DNA of 64,000 nucleotides from an uncultured Oceanospirillaceae bacterium (GCA_937138495.1 CAKZPE010000006.1:104624-168623); one strand, 5' to 3'. Positions 18,595 through 28,886 are shown, numbered from the stretch's first letter. Numbers and translations: made by a program. Notes: generated from the letters alone by a model not told the origin.

Positions 18595-21492
18595 CTATAT
18601 CTGTGGACCTGCATCCGGGCTGGCAGGTTGTGCTGTCGGAGCGTCCTTTTCGGATGTTTCTTTCGACGGCTGTTTCGGCGGTGCCGGTGAGAAATAGCCG
18701 ACAACCAGTAACAGCAGGCCCACCACGATGAAGGATACGATGCGTTCTACCGTGCCCCGGTCAGAAAGGTCAAAAATAAACAGCTTGGCAACCACCACGC
18801 CCATCAGTGCGGCACCGATAATCCAGATCTGGCGCTTCATAAGTCGTGAGGCGATGACCATCAGGCTCAGGCCGATAACGGTCCAGCTGATTGAAAAGGC
18901 CATCTGAGCCCGGGCGGATGAAAGCAGTGCATCAGGACGGTAGGGTACGCCGCTGTATGCATACAACGCTTTACAGAGCACCACGTTAAACCAGATGAAG
19001 CAGAATCCTCCCAGCAGGTAACTGGCTGCGGAAGGCTCTATGTTCAGAGCTGTTGTATGCCGGCCGTTGCAGTACCAGTGCAGGCATGCCAGTACTGCCG
19101 TTAACTGGGCCAGGTCGATCGGGTTCAGCAGGGGCAGATACGGCAGCGGATCTGGCAGGTTTACCTGGAAGAAGTTACCCAGAACGGACCACCAGATCAG
19201 TGTCAGCATCAGGCCGCCGGCAGCAACGGTGTTGTAAGCCTGTGGCCATTGGATGAAGGGCCAGCGGGGGCGGAAGTTAATCAACACCAGTGCCAGGCTG
19301 AGAATGACAGGTGTCAGGCTTAGCTTCCAGCTACTGCTCATGTCCCGGTCATTCAGTAGCCAGTAAACTTCAAAGGTAAGAATCAGACAGGCCAGCAGGT
19401 AACTCACACTGTGCAGCCCATTGGGCCAGCGCAGGGCATAGCCTCTGTGCTCACTAAGCCGCAGGCCGGTATAGATGACGGTAAATGCCAGCAGCCAGGC
19501 GTCGAAATTATTCAGGCTGAGGAAATGGTAGGCTGGGCTGTTCCACAGGTAGGATATCAGTGTGATGCCCGCGCAGAATAACAGGGGTATAACCAGTAAC
19601 CAGAGGGCAAAGCTGAACAGTTGCCAGCGTAGCCAGAGGCTCATCCCTAACCAGAGCAATGCTGACAGGCTGAAAAACAGCACCGCAATGCGGATTTCAT
19701 CAAAACTGCCGAAGGTTTCGGTTTCAATCATCCCGCCGCTGTACCACCAGAGTAAGCCCCACACCAGATAGCCCACTGCCGCCGGTTGTCGGATTTTGTT
19801 GGAAATACCCGACGCTTTGAGCGATGTTTGGCTGAGCAGCCAGGCGGAGAGAATGCCCGGCAGGGCGACCATGATAATGCTCAGGAAGTGGCCGTTCAGG
19901 AACGGCGTATCGGCATAGTTATAGTGGTAGTCGTCCAGCAGCAGTGCGCCACCGGCCAGTTGGATAATGCAGCCAAACAGTACCGGTGCACGGCGGTGCT
20001 GACGCAGGCCAATCCAGATCAGTCCACAGCCTTCAACCGCCCAAATTGCGGCACTCCAGCGGCCGTTCAGTTCGAATGCAACGGCCAGGGTGGCGAAGAT
20101 CACGCCGATTGCAAGAAAGGCTTCTGCCAGCAGGCGCATGTGCGGCCGTTGCCACAAGAGTTTTGCCAGTGCCAGGTAGATGGCTGTCAGTGCCAGGGCG
20201 CTGAGGCTGAGGCCATGGTTAAAGTCACTGACAATGCTGACCTGCAGGCTGAATGCGGCAACTGGCAGGCCGAATACCAGGCTACCATCAATCAGGCCTT
20301 TGAGTTTAGGCGGTTGTTTTGTCGCGAATAACACCGCAATGGTCAGATAAATCAGGAAGAAAATGATCAGAAAGGGTTCGACACTGGAGAACATCTCCGG
20401 GCGATAACGGTCCACGCCCCACAGCAAACTGATCGCAAAGGTAAAGTAAAAACCGGTGACGTTGAGTAAGCGCCAGGATTTTAGCCAGGCAACGGCAAAT
20501 ATCGCCAGATTCAGGACGCTGTAGTAACTGAACAGCGCGACATAGTTTCCGCTGCCGGTTGACGCCAGTATGGGGGCTGCAAAGCCGCCGGTGATGGCGG
20601 TCACCGCCAGGGATTTAGAGTTCTGAATCACCGCCAGTGACATGCCCAGAATGCTGAGCAGAATCAACAGGGGGAAGGCCAGCCCGGCACCGATGATGGC
20701 GTACATTTTGAAACTGGCAAAACTCAGTAAATACAGAATAGCGATGGCGCCGCCCTGCATGACCAGGCCGTAATCCGGACGCTTCAGGCGTAACCGCCAG
20801 CCAATGGCTAACATGATCAGCGCACCGGCCGCGGCGGCAGTCAGGCGGACCTCGATGGGCAGAAGGGCATTGTCGATGGAGTACTTAACCAGAAAAGAGA
20901 TGCCGAAAAACAGCACGATAATGCCGATCCGGATACTCAGGTTGCCCTGCGTGAAATAGTTGATGACGCCCTGTTGCAGCTGCGTAAATATATTCCCCTG
21001 TTGCGGCGTTTTTGTGGCGGTATTTGTCGCAGCAACAGTGGTGCCTTCAACCGGTGGCCGGGGTTGTCCGGTCCAGGGATCTGCGGGTGTTTCTGTTGTT
21101 TCTGTCTCTGAGAGAGGCGCTGCAGTGGGCTGTACAGGTGTGGGTTCTGTCACGATAACCGGAGTGGTATCCGGTATTTTGGGTGTGACAGTAATGTTAT
21201 GCGCAGGTGCGGGGGCCGACTCATCCAGAACAACCGGTGCCGGGGGCGGTTCAGCGTGAGTGGCAGGCTCGTCGGTTTCTGCCTGATCAGCGGTGTGCTG
21301 AGCAGATTGCGGATGGGGTTTCTGTTGCTCGGCTTCCAGCCGTACGACGTGCTGTTCCAGTGTTTTGATACGCCTGCTTTGCTGCAACAGGCTGGCAAAC
21401 AGATAGCCGATGAGTGCGCCGATGACCGCACCGGGAATTTCCAGCATTAACAGCCCCAGTACAGCGCCGCTGATCAGCAGTATCCATAGCAT
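18595..21492 (-). CDS. DUF2339 domain-containing multi-pass membrane protein
   Basis: 965 aa, many TM segments; GIIVLFFGISFLVKYSIDNALLPIEVRLTAAAAGALIMLAIGWRLR is typical of DUF2339. Confidence 0.85.
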   Translation of the reverse strand: MLWILLISGAVLGLLMLEIPGAVIGALIGYLFASLLQQSRRIKTLEQHVVRLEAEQQKPHPQSAQHTADQAETDEPATHAEPPPAPVVLDESAPAPAHNITVTPKIPDTTPVIVTEPTPVQPTAAPLSETETTETPADPWTGQPRPPVEGTTVAATNTATKTPQQGNIFTQLQQGVINYFTQGNLSIRIGIIVLFFGISFLVKYSIDNALLPIEVRLTAAAAGALIMLAIGWRLRLKRPDYGLVMQGGAIAILYLLSFASFKMYAIIGAGLAFPLLILLSILGMSLAVIQNSKSLAVTAITGGFAAPILASTGSGNYVALFSYYSVLNLAIFAVAWLKSWRLLNVTGFYFTFAISLLWGVDRYRPEMFSSVEPFLIIFFLIYLTIAVLFATKQPPKLKGLIDGSLVFGLPVAAFSLQVSIVSDFNHGLSLSALALTAIYLALAKLLWQRPHMRLLAEAFLAIGVIFATLAVAFELNGRWSAAIWAVEGCGLIWIGLRQHRRAPVLFGCIIQLAGGALLLDDYHYNYADTPFLNGHFLSIIMVALPGILSAWLLSQTSLKASGISNKIRQPAAVGYLVWGLLWWYSGGMIETETFGSFDEIRIAVLFFSLSALLWLGMSLWLRWQLFSFALWLLVIPLLFCAGITLISYLWNSPAYHFLSLNNFDAWLLAFTVIYTGLRLSEHRGYALRWPNGLHSVSYLLACLILTFEVYWLLNDRDMSSSWKLSLTPVILSLALVLINFRPRWPFIQWPQAYNTVAAGGLMLTLIWWSVLGNFFQVNLPDPLPYLPLLNPIDLAQLTAVLACLHWYCNGRHTTALNIEPSAASYLLGGFCFIWFNVVLCKALYAYSGVPYRPDALLSSARAQMAFSISWTVIGLSLMVIASRLMKRQIWIIGAALMGVVVAKLFIFDLSDRGTVERIVSFIVVGLLLLVVGYFSPAPPKQPSKETSEKDAPTAQPASPDAGPQI

Positions 21493-21674
21493 CGTTATTC
21501 ATCCTGTGTAACGGTTTTATCCGGCATTCGCGAATCAATATACCATTTCTGTTGCGGGCAGGGGTATTGTCGGTGGGCAAGTCCTTGTTATGTCGATTGA
21601 ATCTACTCATGTTATCCGGGGAAATATTCATACATTAAGGATGGTTTTTTGCGTATTTTCCTGATGGCAGCGGC

Positions 21675-21680
21675 TATAAT
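21675..21680 (+). promoter_or_regulatory. candidate -10 box TATAAT upstream of the structured glyA leader
   Basis: Exact TATAAT about 7 nt before a run of hairpins; no strong -35 seen. Confidence 0.45.
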
Positions 21681-21687
21681 TGTACCG

Positions 21688-21764
21688 CGCTGTGTGTAGG
21701 GGCACAGCGTATACCTGAATGGTCAGGTTCAGAGCGTTTACGGTGACTGCTTAATTACCGTAAA
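21688..21764 (+). ncRNA. candidate structured leader RNA of three consecutive perfect hairpins
   Basis: CGCTGTG-8-CACAGCG (21688-21709), ACCTGA-4-TCAGGT (21713-21728), TTTACGGT-12-ACCGTAAA (21737-21764), directly after TATAAT. Confidence 0.5.
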
Positions 21765-22217
21765 GCGGTTCTTTTAGGATCTTTGTGTGGTGAAAACTGG
21801 CAATTTTGCTCCGATTAATTGTCGTATTTTATCCATACCGGAGATTCAGCCACTAAGGCCATTTGCTTCGGAACTGTCCCTGAATATGTCTTTGCCGTGT
21901 TATGTCCGGTGCTGCCGGCCCTTCGTTTCGCCCCGTTTTAGTGGGGGTTACGGCGGGTGTCGTAAATTCGCACCCGGGCGACGTGTACAAGCATATGTTG
22001 AGGCGTGAGGGCGTTAATATTGGCAGCATTGGGAGTTGTCTTCGATGTCCTACCACTGATGCTACGCAGATTATGCTGTGTTTATCTCCCGAAAGTCGCC
22101 GAATTGCTCAGCCATGAGCAGGGGACAATAAGAATAAATTAAAATTTGAGACGTATTCATTTCGCTGAAGCGGAAGGTGCTCTCACTGTTACTCGGCTGT
22201 AAGGCTAGGAGACTTCA

Positions 22218-23483
22218 ATGTTTACAAAAGATGACCAGATCCAGGGTTATGATGATGTTGTTTGGGCGGCGATTGAGAAAGAAACTCAGCGTCAGGAAAA
22301 CCACATCGAACTGATTGCTTCAGAAAACTACACCAGCCCTCGCGTAATGCAGGCTCAGGGTTCTTCTCTGACAAACAAATACGCTGAAGGTTACCCTGAG
22401 AAGCGTTATTACGGCGGTTGTGAGTACGTTGACGTTGTTGAACAGGCAGCGATCGAACGTGCTAAAGAGCTGTTTGGTGCTGACTACGCGAACGTTCAGC
22501 CACACTCCGGTTCTCAGGCGAACGCGGCTGTTTACATGGCGCTGTGTGAGCCGGGCGACACTGTACTGGGTATGAGCCTGGCACACGGTGGTCACCTGAC
22601 CCACGGTTCTCACGTAAACTTCTCCGGTAAGATCTACAAAGCGGTTCAGTACGGCCTGAACGAGCAGACTGGCGAAATCGATTACGATGAAGTTGAAGCG
22701 CTGGCAATGGAACACAAGCCTAAGATGATCGTGGCGGGTTTCTCTGCTTACTCCGGTGTTGTTGACTGGGCGCGTTTCCGCGAAATCGCTGATAAGTCTG
22801 GCGCTTACCTGTTTGTTGATATGGCACACGTTGCCGGTCTGGTTGCTGCTGGCGAATACCCTAACCCGGTTCCTTACGCTGACGTTGCTACTACCACGAC
22901 TCACAAAACTCTGCGTGGCCCACGTGGCGGTCTGATCGTTGCCAAGTCTAACCCTGACCTTGAGAAGAAGCTGAACGGTGCTGTCTTCCCGGGTGGCCAG
23001 GGTGGTCCTCTGATGCACATCATCGCGGCGAAAGCAGTTGCTTTCAAAGAAGCACTGGAACCAGGCTTCAAAGACTACCAGCAGCAAGTTAAGAAGAATG
23101 CGTCTGCCATGGCTGAAGTATTCATCGAGCGTGGCTATGAAGTTGTTTCCGGCGGTACGCAGAACCACCTGTTCCTGCTGAGCCTGATCAAACAGGGTCT
23201 GACCGGTAAAGATGCAGATGCTGCTCTGGGCCGTGCTCACATCACTGTGAACAAGAACGCTGTTCCTAACGACCCACAGTCTCCTTTCGTGACTTCTGGT
23301 CTGCGTATCGGTTCTCCGGTAGTGACTACCCGTGGTTTCGGTGAAGCTGAATGTCGTGAACTGACTGGCTGGATCGCTGATCTGCTGGACGTTCTGAACC
23401 AGCCTGAAGCACTGGAAAAAGAAATTGTTGAAGTTCAGGGTAAAGTAGAAGCTCTGTGCGCTAAATTCCCAGCGTACAAGTAA
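22218..23483 (+). CDS. glyA: serine hydroxymethyltransferase, copy 1
   Basis: 421 aa; [58 protein letters not shown]. Confidence 0.97.
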   Translation: MFTKDDQIQGYDDVVWAAIEKETQRQENHIELIASENYTSPRVMQAQGSSLTNKYAEGYPEKRYYGGCEYVDVVEQAAIERAKELFGADYANVQPHSGSQANAAVYMALCEPGDTVLGMSLAHGGHLTHGSHVNFSGKIYKAVQYGLNEQTGEIDYDEVEALAMEHKPKMIVAGFSAYSGVVDWARFREIADKSGAYLFVDMAHVAGLVAAGEYPNPVPYADVATTTTHKTLRGPRGGLIVAKSNPDLEKKLNGAVFPGGQGGPLMHIIAAKAVAFKEALEPGFKDYQQQVKKNASAMAEVFIERGYEVVSGGTQNHLFLLSLIKQGLTGKDADAALGRAHITVNKNAVPNDPQSPFVTSGLRIGSPVVTTRGFGEAECRELTGWIADLLDVLNQPEALEKEIVEVQGKVEALCAKFPAYK

Positions 23484-23502
23484 GCACTCCTTACTCTTCA
23501 TG

Positions 23503-23528
23503 CCGGCTCCTTTTCTGGAGCCGGTTTT
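23503..23528 (+). terminator. hairpin/terminator between glyA and soxB
   Basis: CCGGCTCC ttttct GGAGCCGG TTTTG. Confidence 0.6.
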
Positions 23529-23591
23529 GTAATCTAAGAGGCCTGGCGCAGATCCCTGCGGCCGACCAGGCAAAAAATCGGAGCTGATGAT

Positions 23592-24845
23592 ATGCAGCAT
23601 TATTCAGGTTTCGGGCTGTTTAAGCACAGCTTGAGTCACCACGAGAATTGGCAGCGCGCCTGGCGCAACCCTACGCCAAAGAAGAAGTATGACGTCATCA
23701 TTATCGGTGGTGGTGGTCATGGTCTGGCGACGGCTTATTACCTGGCGAAGAACCACAATGTGACCAACGTAGCGGTTATCGAGAAGGGGTATCTGGGCGG
23801 TGGTAACACGGCACGTAACACCACTATCGTACGTTCTAACTACTTGTGGGACGAAGCCGCTCACCTGTATGAGCACGCCATGAAGTTGTGGGAAGGTCTG
23901 TCACAGGATCTGAACTACAACGTTATGTTCTCTCAGCGTGGTGTACTGAACCTGGGCCATACCCTGCAGGATATGCGTGATATTGAACGCCGGGTAAATG
24001 CTAACCGTCTGAACGGTATTGATGGCGAAGTGGTTGATCCACAGACGATTAAAGAAATCGTGCCACACATGGACTGCTCCGATAATGCCCGTTACCCGAT
24101 CATGGGTGCATCCTGGCAGCCACGCGGCGGTGTTGCCCGTCACGATGCTGTTGCCTGGGGCTTTGCCCGTGGTGCGGATTCCTTCGGTGTTGATCTGATT
24201 CAGCAGACCGAAGTGCAGGACCTGATTATTGAAGATGGCACCATCGTTGGCGTGAAGACCAACCGCTACGGTGACATCATGGCAGACCGTGTAGGCTCTG
24301 TTGTAGCCGGTAACTCCGGTGTGGTTGCCAAGATGGCTGGCTTCGAGCTGCCTTTGGAATCTCACCCGTTGCAGGCAATGGTTTCCGAACCGATCAAGCC
24401 GATCCTGGATACCGTTGTAATGTCTAACCACGTACACGGTTACCTGAGCCAGTCTGATAAGGGCGATCTGGTAATCGGTGCCGGTATCGACGGCTATGTT
24501 GGTTACGGCCAGCGCGGTTCTTTCCCAACTGTTGAGCACACCATGCAGGCGATTGTTGAGATGTTCCCAATCTTCAGCCGGGTCCGTCTGAACCGTCAGT
24601 GGGGCGGTATCGTAGATACCTGTCCGGATGCCTGTCCGCTGATTACACCGACACCGGTTAAGAACCTGTTCTTCAACTGCGGTTGGGGTACCGGTGGCTT
24701 TAAAGCGACGCCGGGTGCAGGCCATGTCTTTGCTGACATGCTGGCCACGGGTGAAGCAAACGAAATGTCTAAGCCGTTTGATATGCGTCGTTTCCATAAC
24801 GGTGCACTGATCGATGAGCACGGCGCTGCCGGCGTAGCACACTAA
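23592..24845 (+). CDS. soxB: sarcosine oxidase subunit beta
   Basis: 417 aa; NWQRAWRNPTPKKKYDVIIIGGGGHGLATAYYLAKNH; CGWGTGGFKATPGAGHVFADMLA. Confidence 0.95.
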   Translation: MQHYSGFGLFKHSLSHHENWQRAWRNPTPKKKYDVIIIGGGGHGLATAYYLAKNHNVTNVAVIEKGYLGGGNTARNTTIVRSNYLWDEAAHLYEHAMKLWEGLSQDLNYNVMFSQRGVLNLGHTLQDMRDIERRVNANRLNGIDGEVVDPQTIKEIVPHMDCSDNARYPIMGASWQPRGGVARHDAVAWGFARGADSFGVDLIQQTEVQDLIIEDGTIVGVKTNRYGDIMADRVGSVVAGNSGVVAKMAGFELPLESHPLQAMVSEPIKPILDTVVMSNHVHGYLSQSDKGDLVIGAGIDGYVGYGQRGSFPTVEHTMQAIVEMFPIFSRVRLNRQWGGIVDTCPDACPLITPTPVKNLFFNCGWGTGGFKATPGAGHVFADMLATGEANEMSKPFDMRRFHNGALIDEHGAAGVAH

Positions 24846-24860
24846 GGGGAGAGAGCTGAC

Positions 24861-25148
24861 ATGTTTTATATCTACTGCCCGCATTGTGGCGAGCACCGTG
24901 AAGAAGAAGAGTTTCACCCGAAAGGTCAGGCACACATTGTGCGTCCGTTAGATCCGGATAACTGCACCGATAAAGAATGGGGTGAGTACCTGTATTTCCG
25001 TAAGAACCCACGTGGTCTGCACCACGAGCTGTGGGTACACGCTGCCGGTTGTCGTAAGTTTTTCAACATGACCCGCGACACCGTGACTTACGAAATCAAA
25101 GAAATTTATAAGATCGGCGAACAGCCGTCTGTTGTTGCTGACAGCTAA
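24861..25148 (+). CDS. soxD: sarcosine oxidase subunit delta
   Basis: 95 aa; IYCPHCGEHREEEEFHPKGQAHIVRP...WVHAAGCRKFFNMTRDTVTYEI. Confidence 0.95.
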   Translation: MFYIYCPHCGEHREEEEFHPKGQAHIVRPLDPDNCTDKEWGEYLYFRKNPRGLHHELWVHAAGCRKFFNMTRDTVTYEIKEIYKIGEQPSVVADS

Positions 25149-25161
25149 CAGGAGCGGATTC

Positions 25162-28100
25162 ATGACACAGAAAAACCGCCTCCAGTCCGGAGGCCGCATC
25201 GACCGTTCCAAGTCCTTAACCTTTTCCTACAATGGTCAGGAATTCAAAGGTTTCCAGGGCGATACACTGGCATCTGCGATGCTGGCGAACGGCATCGACG
25301 TAATTGGTCGTAGTTTTAAATACAGCCGCCCGCGCGGTATCGTAGCCGCCGGTGCTGAAGAGCCGAATGCGGTAATGCAGCTGGGCGCCACTGAAGCGAC
25401 TCAGGTACCTAACGTACGGGCAACTCAGCAAGAGCTGTTCCACGGTCTGGTGAGCAAGGCGACTAACGGCTGGCCAAACGTAGACACCGACATCATGAGC
25501 CTGCTGGGCAAAGTCGGTGGCAAGATGATGCCTCCTGGCTTCTACTACAAGACCTTCATGTACCCGCAGTCTATGTGGGATACCTATGAAAGCATGATCC
25601 GTAAGGCTGCCGGTTTAGGCCGTTCGCCGCTGGAAACAGATCCGGATACATACGACAAAGTTAACCAGCACTGCGATATCCTGGTTGTCGGCGCTGGCCC
25701 TGCGGGTCTGGCAGCTGCGCAAACCGCTGCACGCAGTGGCGCCCGTGTCATCATCGCTGATGAGCAGAGCGAATTCGGTGGCAGCCTGCTGAGCAGCAAA
25801 GAAATGCTGAACGGCAAGCCAGCAGCTGACTGGGTTGCAGAAGTCACTGCTGAACTGGAAGCGGCTGATAACGTAATGGTTCTGCCACGTTCTACTGTGA
25901 ACGGCTACCACGATCAGAACTTCCTGACGATCCACGAACGCCGCACCGATCACATTGCTGATCTGGCGCCAGCCGGTCAGGTGCGTCAGCGTCTGCACCG
26001 TGTCCGTGCCAAGTGGGTTGTTCTGGCGACTGGCGCACACGAACGTCCGCTGGTATTCGCGAACAACGATGTACCGGGTTGCATGGTTGCAAACGCAGTT
26101 TCTACCTACATCAACCGTTACGGTGTAGTACCGGGTAACGAACTGGTACTGATGACCACCAACGATAACGCCTATCAGGCGGCGATCGACTGGGCTGAAG
26201 CAGGCCGTAAAGTGGTTGCGATTGTTGATACCCGTCAGTCGCCTGCCGGTGACCGTATTGATGCTGCCCGTAAGTTGGGCATCAACATCATTACCGGTTC
26301 TGCAGTGATTGAAGTTCAGGGCAGCAAGCGTGTGTCCGGCGTCAGCGTTGCACCTATCAGCAGCGACGGCAGCACTATTTCCGGTTCTGTGCAGCGTCTG
26401 AGTGCAGACACTGTTGCAAGCTCCGGTGGCTGGAGCCCGGTTATTCACCTGTCCTGCCACACGGGCAGCCGTCCGGTCTGGAACGAAGACGTTGTTGGCT
26501 TCCTGCCTGGCCCGACTGTACAGAAGCAACTGATTGCCGGTGCAATTAATGGTAGCTACAGCACAGCGAAAGCGCTGGGTGAAGGTGTTGAAGCCGCGAA
26601 CAGCGCGATTGCTTCCCTGAATCTGGATGCGGTAGCTGTAGAAGTACCTGCGACTGAAGACGTGGCTGAAGGCCCTGTTCAGACGCTGTTCCACATCCCG
26701 CACACCAAGCCGACAGCCGCTGCGCCTAAGCAGTTCGTTGATTACCAGAACGACGTAACAGCGTCCGGTATCGAGCTGGCGTGCCGTGAAGGTTACGAGT
26801 CTATCGAGCACGTGAAGCGTTACACCGCGATGGGCTTCGGTACTGACCAGGGTAAGCTGGGTAATATCAACGGTATGGCGATTGCCGCGAAGACTCTGAA
26901 CAAGAGCATTCCGGAAACCGGTACGACCATTTTCCGTCCTAACTACACGCCGGTTACTTTCGGTGCGATGGTTGGCCGTGACTGTGGTGAGCTGTTTGAT
27001 CCAGAGCGTTACACCGCGATGCACAAGTGGCATCTGGAAAACGGCGCTAAGTTTGAGGACGTAGGCCAGTGGAAACGTCCATGGTACTTCCCGAAAGCGG
27101 GTGAGACCATGCAGGAAGCGCTGAACCGTGAGTGTGTAGCCACCCGTGAAAGCGTCGGTATTCTGGATGCATCCACTCTGGGTAAAATTGATATTCAGGG
27201 TAAAGATGCCCGTGAATTCCTGGGCCGTGTATACACCAACCCATGGGCCAAGTTGCCGGTCGGTAAGTGCCGTTACGGTCTGATGTGTGGTGAAGACGGT
27301 ATGGTCTTCGATGACGGTGTAACGACTTGTCTGGGTGAGAACCACTTCCTGATGACGACCACTTCCGGTGGCGCGGCACGGGTATACGAGTGGCTGGAAC
27401 TGTGGCACCAGACTGAATGGCCTGAGCTGGAAGTTTACTTCAACACAGTGACCGATCACTGGGCGACCATGACAATTTCCGGTCCGAACAGCCGTAAGCT
27501 GCTGGAAGAAGTCTGCACCGATATCGACCTGTCCAACGAAGCATTTGCCTTCATGGACTGGAAAGCCGGTACTGTTGCAGGCGTACCTGCACGGGTATTC
27601 CGGATTTCCTTCACCGGTGAACTGTCTTACGAGATTAACGTTCAGGCGAACTATGGTTTGCAGGTTTGGGAAAAGCTGTTCGAACACGGTGAGAAGTACA
27701 ACCTGACACCTTACGGTACTGAAACCATGCACGTGCTGCGTGCTGAGAAAGGTTTCATCATCGCCGGTCAGGATACTGACGGTTCCGTTCACCCGCACGA
27801 CCTGGGTATGAGCTGGTGTGTGTCTGACAAGAAGCCGTTCAGCTATATCGGTAAGCGCGGTATGAAGCGTGAAGACTGTGTCCGTGAAAACCGTAAGCAA
27901 CTGGTCGGTCTGAAGACTAAAGATCCGATGGTTGTGATTCCGGAAGGTTCGCAGGGTGTATTCGATAAGAATGCGCCAATCCCGATGCCAATGGTTGGTC
28001 ACGTTACATCCAGCTATTACAGTGCCGTTCTGGGTCACAGCATTGCCATGGGCTTTGTGAAAGGTGGTCTGAACCGTATGGGCGAAACCGTTTACTATCC

Positions 28101-28182
28101 ACAGGCGGATGGTAGTTTTATTGAGGCTGAAATTTGCAGCCCGATCTTCCTTGATCCTAAAGGGGAGCGTCAGAATGTCTGA
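25162..28182 (+). CDS. soxA: sarcosine oxidase subunit alpha
   Basis: Start MTQKNRLQSGGRIDRSKSLTFSYNGQEFKGFQGDTLASAML; C-terminal GcvT-like aminomethyltransferase domain. Confidence 0.95.
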   Translation: MTQKNRLQSGGRIDRSKSLTFSYNGQEFKGFQGDTLASAMLANGIDVIGRSFKYSRPRGIVAAGAEEPNAVMQLGATEATQVPNVRATQQELFHGLVSKATNGWPNVDTDIMSLLGKVGGKMMPPGFYYKTFMYPQSMWDTYESMIRKAAGLGRSPLETDPDTYDKVNQHCDILVVGAGPAGLAAAQTAARSGARVIIADEQSEFGGSLLSSKEMLNGKPAADWVAEVTAELEAADNVMVLPRSTVNGYHDQNFLTIHERRTDHIADLAPAGQVRQRLHRVRAKWVVLATGAHERPLVFANNDVPGCMVANAVSTYINRYGVVPGNELVLMTTNDNAYQAAIDWAEAGRKVVAIVDTRQSPAGDRIDAARKLGINIITGSAVIEVQGSKRVSGVSVAPISSDGSTISGSVQRLSADTVASSGGWSPVIHLSCHTGSRPVWNEDVVGFLPGPTVQKQLIAGAINGSYSTAKALGEGVEAANSAIASLNLDAVAVEVPATEDVAEGPVQTLFHIPHTKPTAAAPKQFVDYQNDVTASGIELACREGYESIEHVKRYTAMGFGTDQGKLGNINGMAIAAKTLNKSIPETGTTIFRPNYTPVTFGAMVGRDCGELFDPERYTAMHKWHLENGAKFEDVGQWKRPWYFPKAGETMQEALNRECVATRESVGILDASTLGKIDIQGKDAREFLGRVYTNPWAKLPVGKCRYGLMCGEDGMVFDDGVTTCLGENHFLMTTTSGGAARVYEWLELWHQTEWPELEVYFNTVTDHWATMTISGPNSRKLLEEVCTDIDLSNEAFAFMDWKAGTVAGVPARVFRISFTGELSYEINVQANYGLQVWEKLFEHGEKYNLTPYGTETMHVLRAEKGFIIAGQDTDGSVHPHDLGMSWCVSDKKPFSYIGKRGMKREDCVRENRKQLVGLKTKDPMVVIPEGSQGVFDKNAPIPMPMVGHVTSSYYSAVLGHSIAMGFVKGGLNRMGETVYYPQADGSFIEAEICSPIFLDPKGERQNV

Positions 28183-28819
28183 TAACGAAGTATTTGCAGC
28201 GGTTATGAATCAGCTGCCGGATGCCAGCATCCCGGGTTACTCGCCGCTACATCACGCGGATCTGGAAACACTGGCTAAGCAGGGACCACAGCAGGGCGGT
28301 GTACACCTGCGTGAACACAAGCTGTTAGGTCATCTGGTATTACGTTGCAACCCGGAGAACCCGGAGCATCTGGCAGGCGCTGAGCGTGTGCTGGGCGTTG
28401 CACTGCCTCTGAAGCCAATGTCTTCTGTGACTGAAGGTAACGTATCTGTACTGTGGACCTCACCGGATGAGTGGGTAATCATGGTTCCGGGTCTGGAAGC
28501 GTTTGATTACGAAACCAAATTCCGTGCGGAAATGTCCGGTCACTACTCGCTGGTTAACGTCAGCGGCGGCCAGACACTGGTTGAAGTATCCGGCGCTAAC
28601 GTTGTGGAGATGCTGAAGAAATCTTCACCACTGGATTTCGATCTGAGCGTATTCCCGGTCGGTAAGGTTGCCGGTACTGTGTTTGCTAAAGCAGGTGCTG
28701 TGATCCGTCGTACCGGTGAAGACCGTTTCGAGCTGATTATTCGCCGTAGCTTTGCTGACTATCTGTGGCTGTGGCTGCAGGACGCCAGCCGCGAGTACGG
28801 ACTGGTGATTGAAGCGTAA
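28175..28819 (+). CDS. soxG: sarcosine oxidase subunit gamma
   Basis: Start MSDNEVFAAVMNQLPDAS overlaps the soxA end; GcvT-like fold region (DEWVIMVPG...SGGQTLVEVSGANVVEMLKKSSPLDFDLSVFP). Confidence 0.93.
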   Translation: MSDNEVFAAVMNQLPDASIPGYSPLHHADLETLAKQGPQQGGVHLREHKLLGHLVLRCNPENPEHLAGAERVLGVALPLKPMSSVTEGNVSVLWTSPDEWVIMVPGLEAFDYETKFRAEMSGHYSLVNVSGGQTLVEVSGANVVEMLKKSSPLDFDLSVFPVGKVAGTVFAKAGAVIRRTGEDRFELIIRRSFADYLWLWLQDASREYGLVIEA

Positions 28820-28843
28820 TACTCTTCAGTTTCGCTGCTAAAG

Positions 28844-28886
28844 AAATGCCGGGCTGCTTATTTTGATATAAGTGCCCGGCATTTTT
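28844..28886 (+). terminator. terminator after soxG
   Basis: AAATGCCGGGC ... GCCCGGCATTTTT. Confidence 0.8.

Noticed and set aside
21691-21708. LexA-like box in CTGTGTGTAGGGGCACAG
   Set aside because: Spacing is CTGT-N10-ACAG, not the canonical N8; better explained as an RNA hairpin stem.
21787-22117. Short ORFs (73 and 71 aa) in the glyA leader
   Set aside because: No family similarity recognised, no good RBS, overlap structured region; treated as leader RNA rather than coding, though a leader peptide cannot be excluded.
21780-22217. Glycine riboswitch upstream of glyA
   Set aside because: The conserved aptamer core motifs of the gcvT-type glycine riboswitch were not seen by eye; a covariance-model search is still needed.
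22320-23600. 426 aa minus-strand ORF
   Set aside because: Antisense to glyA; shadow ORF caused by codon bias. The antisense of glyA copy 2 (51402-52205) gives a similar shadow, which follows from sense conservation.
23901-24935. 344 aa minus-strand ORF
   Set aside because: Antisense to soxB; shadow ORF with no recognisable domain.
25615-28038. 807 aa minus-strand ORF
   Set aside because: Fully antisense to soxA; composition (rich in Arg, His, Thr, Val) is that expected from reverse-complementing strongly biased codons. No domain recognised.
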